Source: DASQJL01 sp035689165 (GTDB taxonomy: Bacteria; Eisenbacteria; RBG-16-71-46; SZUA-252). From it: a DNA stretch of 8,960 nt. A program made the translations under genes and the position numbers. The number at the start of each line of letters is the position of its first letter. The first letter of the stretch is position 1. Below the pieces are notes generated by a model. That model was not told where the DNA came from. It did not search any database and saw only the letters and a list, made by a program, of their open reading frames with translations. The stretch is taken from assembly GCA_035689165.1 (NCBI GenBank), contig DASSLZ010000155.1, forward strand, positions 1-8,960, in the 5' to 3' direction. This document shows positions 6,499 to 8,960 of the stretch, piece by piece.

Positions 6499-6526
6499 GC
6501 GACATTTGTCGCTTCGGGTAGACAAA
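6499..6526. repeat. Two overlapping, mutually exclusive inverted repeats
   Basis: GCGACA-TT-TGTCGC (6499-6512) is a perfect 6-bp inverted repeat. Its right arm overlaps TTTGTC (6505-6510), which pairs with GACAAA (6521-6526) across the 10-nt loop GCTTCGGGTA. Only one of the two stems can form at a time. It lies between convergent genes, about 54 bp downstream of the rhodanese stop on the - strand. Confidence 0.4.
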
Positions 6527-6539
6527 CCAACTAGCACAT

Positions 6540-6551
6540 CGGGACGTCCCG
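6540..6551. repeat. 12-bp perfect palindrome near the rhodanese 3' end
   Basis: CGGGACGTCCCG is fully self-complementary and lies 28 bp past the rhodanese stop codon. As RNA it could form only a 4-bp stem with an ACGT loop, and no U-tract follows, so it is a weak terminator candidate. It could equally be a protein site or chance. Confidence 0.3.
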
Positions 6552-6579
6552 CTTTGGCCGAGCGGCTTCGTTTACTGCG

Positions 6580-6918
6580 CTAGTACCGCGGCACGGTGGG
6601 GTCCACCAGCTCGCTCCAGGCTTCGATCCCTCCGGTCATGCTCCTGACCTTCCGGAATCCGTTCTCCCAGAGTAACAGGCAGGCGTCGACGCTGCGTTCG
6701 CCGACGTGGCAGTAGGTGACGATCTCCTGATGGGGGTCGAGCTCCTGGATGCGGAGTCCGAGCTCGTCCAGAGGGATGTGGATCGCTCCCTCCAGGTGGG
6801 CCACTTCCCACTCCCAGTCGTCCCGCACGTCGAGGAGGATGACGGCATCGTCGCCGTCCTCGATCATCTCGCGCACCAGCTCGGGTGAGATCTCGAATTC
6901 CTGGAAGTGGTCGCGCAC
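6580..6918 (-). CDS. Single-domain rhodanese-like sulfurtransferase
   Basis: Rhodanese (GlpE/PspE-like) domain of 112 residues, about the size of one complete module. These proteins carry sulfane sulfur as a persulfide on an active-site cysteine. Visible: LLDVRDDWEWEVAHLEGAIHIPLDEL (28-53), with the family's D-V-R and the G-A-x-H-I-P strand; the active loop Cys70-His-Val-Gly-Glu-Arg-Ser following the IVTYC strand; and the closing MTGGIEAWSE (94-103). There is no signal peptide, so it is cytoplasmic. The start is a GTG at 6918, the first in frame, with only a weak ribosome site; it begins 7 nt after the ccmD stop, so translation is probably coupled. As last gene of the ccm operon it may serve the thiol or sulfur side of cytochrome c maturation, but that is inferred from position only. 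A sulfur-carrier role unrelated to heme is the main alternative. Confidence 0.92.
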   Translation of the reverse strand: MRDHFQEFEISPELVREMIEDGDDAVILLDVRDDWEWEVAHLEGAIHIPLDELGLRIQELDPHQEIVTYCHVGERSVDACLLLWENGFRKVRSMTGGIEAWSELVDPTVPRY

Positions 6919-6925
6919 GTCGATC

Positions 6926-7021
6926 TCAGTCGCGCGCGCGGCGGAGGCGCTGGCGGAGCCAGAGGAAGTAGACCGACCAGATCACGACGACCGCGATGTA
7001 GGCGATGATCGCGTAGTTCAT
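6926..7021 (-). CDS. ccmD: CcmD-like small membrane protein
   Basis: A 31-residue protein made of one hydrophobic helix (about residues 3-21, opening MNYAIIAYIAVVVIW) followed by a basic tail, RQRLRRARD. The family holds the CcmABC complex together and releases holo-CcmE, with the N terminus outside and the positive tail in the cytoplasm; the tail charge agrees with that topology. The ATG overlaps the TGA of ccmC (ATGA, 7018-7021), so translation is coupled, and the gene sits directly after ccmC, as ccmD usually does. It is shorter than many CcmD proteins (roughly 45-70 residues), missing mostly the C-terminal part. Sequence similarity alone would not identify so short a protein; topology, size and position do. 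It ends 7 nt before the rhodanese start. Confidence 0.8.
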   Translation of the reverse strand: MNYAIIAYIAVVVIWSVYFLWLRQRLRRARD

Positions 7022-7764
7022 GCCGAGACCCTCCCGCCGGCGGGGCCGGCCGGATCTCTGGGGTCGCGTCCGTGCCGGGCCAACCCCGGCGCCATCTCGC
7101 TCTCCCGGTCCATCGCGGCTTCGCGGGCCCACTCCAGCCGGAGCCGCGTGACGAACGCCGCGGCCAAAAAGACGATCCAGGCGAGCATCGACTCGAGCAG
7201 CGTGGCGCGCATGTCCCCCGTCATGGTGACCTTCTGCGGATGCAGCGACCCGCGCCACCACTGGATGGACATCCAGACGATCGGGAGATTCACGAACAGC
7301 ACGATGCCGAGGATCGAGGACACCGTGCGCTTCGCGCCCGAATGCAACGACGCCCGCACCACGTGGTAGCCCGCGTACAGGATCCAGAGGATCAGGAACG
7401 TGGTGAGGCGAGGCTCCCAGGTCCACCAGGTGTTCCAGGCCGAGCGGGCCCAGAGCGGCCCGGTCACCATCACGACGGTCGCGAACACCAGCCCCAGCTC
7501 GCACGCCGAAGCCGCCATCGCGTCCCAGACCCAGCTCTTCGTCGTCAGGTAAGCGATGCTGCAGGCGAACGTGAACCCGAACGCGAGCAGGGTCGCGATC
7601 GCGCTCGGCACGTGGACGTAGACGATCTTCTGCACCGGCCCCATCTGTACCTCGATGGGGGCCTTGGAGAGGATCATCCAGGCGGACACCGCGAGGAGCA
7701 GGAAGGCCGCCCCCCACAACGCGCGCCCCAGGGGCCTCCACCAGGACGGATAGCTCACGTTCAT
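7018..7764 (-). CDS. ccmC: Cytochrome c maturation heme-handling protein CcmC
   Basis: Polytopic inner-membrane protein of the CcmC/CcsA heme-handling superfamily; it binds heme on the periplasmic side and loads it covalently onto the chaperone CcmE. About six membrane helices are visible (near 15-33, 53-73, 87-104, 122-138, 150-167, 189-206). The periplasmic WWD-type loop is WNTWWTWEPRLT at 110-121, and the two heme-ligand histidines are His51 in VYVHVPSA and His175 in GSLHPQKV. The Trp-rich motif carries Glu116-Pro where many CcmC proteins have Asp. The core ends near 207; residues 208-248 are a hydrophilic Gly/Pro/Arg-rich extension. The ATG has GGAGG 7 nt upstream (7772-7776), a clear ribosome site. 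The stop overlaps the ccmD start. It follows ccmB with a 25-bp gap that is bridged by a 10-codon mini-ORF. Confidence 0.95.
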   Translation of the reverse strand: MNVSYPSWWRPLGRALWGAAFLLLAVSAWMILSKAPIEVQMGPVQKIVYVHVPSAIATLLAFGFTFACSIAYLTTKSWVWDAMAASACELGLVFATVVMVTGPLWARSAWNTWWTWEPRLTTFLILWILYAGYHVVRASLHSGAKRTVSSILGIVLFVNLPIVWMSIQWWRGSLHPQKVTMTGDMRATLLESMLAWIVFLAAAFVTRLRLEWAREAAMDRESEMAPGLARHGRDPRDPAGPAGGRVSA

Positions 7765-7793
7765 GTGCCTGCCTCCACCACGGATCGATTCAT
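7761..7793 (-). other. 10-codon mini-ORF bridging ccmB and ccmC
   Basis: ATG at 7793 overlaps the ccmB stop in an ATGA, and the frame MNRSVVEAGT ends in a TGA at 7763-7761 that overlaps the ccmC ATG in another ATGA. A ribosome finishing ccmB could reinitiate, read ten codons and reinitiate at ccmC. The ccmC Shine-Dalgarno sequence lies inside it. It may be chance; no product is claimed. Confidence 0.3.
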
Positions 7794-8461
7794 TCGCTCG
7801 CCTCCTGAATCAGCTCGTACAGGAACGCCGCCAGGGCCAGCCCCAGCACGTCCGACACCGCCATCACCTTCAGCCAATCCTGGACCGGCCCCGCGGTTCC
7901 CTCCGCCCAGAGGGAGTGCGTGATCTTGACGGCGCCGATCCAGAGCGGGACCAACGACGGAAAGAGCAGGACCGAGAGCAGGAGCTCGCGCGCCTTGAGT
8001 CCCCGCGCCAGCGCGGCGAAGAGGGTGCCCCACGCAGCATACCCGACCACCCCCAGCGCGGCAACGCCGAGCACCCCGGGCAGCACGCGCAGGTTGCCCA
8101 CGTCGAAGAAGACCGACACGATCGGGAGCACCAGGACGAAGACGCCGCCCAGGATGAGGATGTTGGCGATCGTCTTCCCCAGGTAGATCGCGTAGGGGTC
8201 GGCGCCGGTCAGGCGCATCGCGTCGCCGCCCCCCGATTCGGCCTCCAAATCCAGCGAGCGCGTCAGTCCCAGCACGCCGGCAAAGAAGAGCGCGGCCCAG
8301 AGCGTCGCGCTGGCCTCGCGCGCCGGGTCCTTGAAGATCGGCCCGAAGGCCACGCTCAGGATCAGCACGAGCGAGGCGCTGAAGAGAAGGAGCGTCGCCA
8401 CGAAGCGCGCGTCGCGCGCGTAGAGCCGAAGGTCTTTCAGCGCGACCGCAAGGAAGCTCAC
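7790..8461 (-). CDS. ccmB: Heme exporter/CcmB membrane subunit of the Ccm ABC transporter
   Basis: Membrane subunit that pairs with the ATPase CcmA and, with CcmC and CcmD, frees heme-loaded CcmE for cytochrome c assembly. Six hydrophobic segments are visible in 223 residues, the family's normal length. Family-like features are the short cytoplasmic N terminus FLAVALKDLRLYARD before the first helix, a cytoplasmic charged stretch RSLDLEAESGGGDAMRLTGADP after the second, and LARGLKARELLLSVLLFPSLVPLWIGAV in the second half. I chose the GTG at 8461 because it puts the N terminus where CcmB proteins begin. An ATG at 8536 would add 25 hydrophilic residues and overlap ccmA by 11 nt; it has GGAGG directly abutting it, which is too close to work well. 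The operon order ccmA-ccmB-ccmC supports the call. Confidence 0.9.
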   Translation of the reverse strand: MSFLAVALKDLRLYARDARFVATLLLFSASLVLILSVAFGPIFKDPAREASATLWAALFFAGVLGLTRSLDLEAESGGGDAMRLTGADPYAIYLGKTIANILILGGVFVLVLPIVSVFFDVGNLRVLPGVLGVAALGVVGYAAWGTLFAALARGLKARELLLSVLLFPSLVPLWIGAVKITHSLWAEGTAGPVQDWLKVMAVSDVLGLALAAFLYELIQEASE

Positions 8462-8499
8462 GCCGCCACCCTGCCCCGGACGCCGGTCCGCCCGCTCAT
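8458..8499 (-). other. 13-codon mini-ORF ahead of ccmB
   Basis: ATG at 8499, preceded by GGGGGA about 4 nt upstream, opens a frame of 13 codons whose TGA (8460-8458) overlaps the ccmB GTG in a GTGA. It mirrors the mini-ORF between ccmB and ccmC and could couple ccmB translation to upstream ribosomes across the 64-bp gap after ccmA. Chance is quite possible; no product is claimed. Confidence 0.25.
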
Positions 8500-8525
8500 G
8501 CCGTCCCCCAATCCAAACGGTGCGC

Positions 8526-8960
8526 TCAAGCCCCATCCTCCACGACCCGCCCCTCCTGCATCAGGCAGAGCCGGGTTCGGAGCGCGCCCAACCGCTCGCG
8601 ATCGTGGGAGATGATCATCGTCGCCGCACCCCGGTCGCGCGCTTCGCCGATCAGCCCGTTGAGCTCGGCAGTGCCGTCGTCGTCGAGCGCGGTGTAGGGC
8701 TCGTCCAGCAGCAAGAGCCGCGGCTCCCCCAGGAAGGCGCGGGCCAGCGACACGCGCTGGAGCATCCCGCGGGAGAAGCGCTCGACGGGTGTTTTGGCAA
8801 AGGCGCCCATGCCGAACCGCTCCAGAAGCTCCAGGGCGCGCTGGTCGGGATGGCGCACCCCGGTCAGCTTTCCGAAGAGGCTCAGGTTCTCCAGAGGGGT
8901 CAGTCCCAGGTACAAGAGCGGGCGGTGCGAGGCGAAGCCCATGGCCCGCCGCGCCTCGCG
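8526..8960 (-). CDS. ccmA: Cytochrome c maturation ATP-binding protein CcmA (N terminus outside the window)
   Basis: C-terminal 144 residues of an ABC ATPase; the frame stays open to the right edge, so the gene continues there and the P-loop (Walker A) is not in the window. The ATG at 8942 is internal. Visible: the Q-loop-side segment GFASHRPLLY then LTPLENLSLFGKL, typical of CcmA; the signature loop as FSRGMLQRVSLARAFL, where Ser-Arg-Gly-Met replaces the usual LSGGQ, as in other CcmA proteins; Walker B RLLLLDEPYTALD with the D-loop; and the switch His in MIISHDRE. CcmA is about 200 residues, so 60-70 are missing. Its ATP hydrolysis drives release of holo-CcmE through CcmB/CcmC. First visible gene of the - strand ccm operon; its promoter is beyond the edge. 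Confidence 0.93.
   Translation of the reverse strand, partial: REARRAMGFASHRPLLYLGLTPLENLSLFGKLTGVRHPDQRALELLERFGMGAFAKTPVERFSRGMLQRVSLARAFLGEPRLLLLDEPYTALDDDGTAELNGLIGEARDRGAATMIISHDRERLGALRTRLCLMQEGRVVEDGA

Larger units (their letters stand above)
6273..6579. other. Intergenic gap between convergent units, no gene, rich in inverted repeats
   Basis: I find no convincing gene here on either strand. An 81-codon - strand frame runs through it and into the ETF-QO coding region, but it has no recognisable family and unfavourable composition. The gap separates the trxB/ETF-QO unit from the ccm/rhodanese unit, whose transcripts converge, so terminators are expected. It holds at least five inverted repeats, listed separately, and an AT-only block of about 17 bp (6402-6418) that stands out sharply against the GC-rich surroundings. 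Confidence 0.7.

Noticed and set aside
6260..6505. 81-codon - strand frame across the ETF-QO end and the gap
   Set aside because: It runs antisense into the ETF-QO coding region, has no family resemblance or ribosome site, and is interrupted by the palindromes, so it looks like a chance open frame.
6552..6575. TTTGGCCGAGCGGCTTCG resembling the D-arm of a serine tRNA
   Set aside because: No matching acceptor stem, anticodon arm or T-arm follows before the rhodanese coding region; this is a short chance resemblance.
7072..8614. Long + strand frames opposite ccmC and ccmB
   Set aside because: Arg/Pro/Gln/Glu-rich low-complexity translations typical of antisense reading of membrane protein genes; no domain is recognisable.

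Overview
This is a gene-dense, GC-rich stretch of bacterial chromosome with frequent GTG starts. It encodes a Gram-negative-type cell: an exported YceI protein, a System I (Ccm) cytochrome c maturation cluster and an electron-transfer flavoprotein:quinone oxidoreductase (ETF-QO). Together these point to a free-living, respiring bacterium. The composition would fit an environmental lineage of the Gemmatimonadota, Eisenbacteria or Acidobacteriota kind, but nothing in the window fixes the taxonomy.

Left part (about 1-2536, + strand): a radical SAM enzyme, possibly cut by the window start, with an unusual cysteine spacing and an extra C-terminal domain; a stand-alone receiver-domain response regulator; and a MutT-type Nudix hydrolase that starts inside or just after the regulator's last codons. 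Convergent to these is an exported YceI lipid-binding-like protein on the - strand (2658-3320). It has a good Shine-Dalgarno sequence and a nested hairpin terminator whose U-tract runs into the mutT stop codon.

Middle part (about 3424-6272, + strand): a recognisable sigma70-like promoter leads into thioredoxin reductase (trxB), followed 43 bp later by ETF-QO. The two redox flavoenzymes look like one transcription unit.

A 307-bp gap between convergent units (6273-6579) holds no convincing gene. It is rich in inverted repeats, including a perfect 20-bp GC-rich palindrome fused to a 16-bp AT-only inverted repeat.

Right part (6580-8960, - strand): a tightly packed operon entering from beyond the right edge, ccmA (partial) - ccmB - ccmC - ccmD - rhodanese. 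CcmA and CcmB form the ABC transporter, CcmC handles heme, and CcmD is a tiny membrane partner. A single-domain rhodanese closes the unit. Two mini-ORFs lie in the ccmA-ccmB and ccmB-ccmC gaps and overlap the next start codon. The later Ccm genes (ccmE, F, G, H) do not follow ccmD here. I see no mobile element, CRISPR array, tRNA or rRNA. Most genes are familiar families; the most unusual items are the radical SAM enzyme and the palindrome-rich gap.
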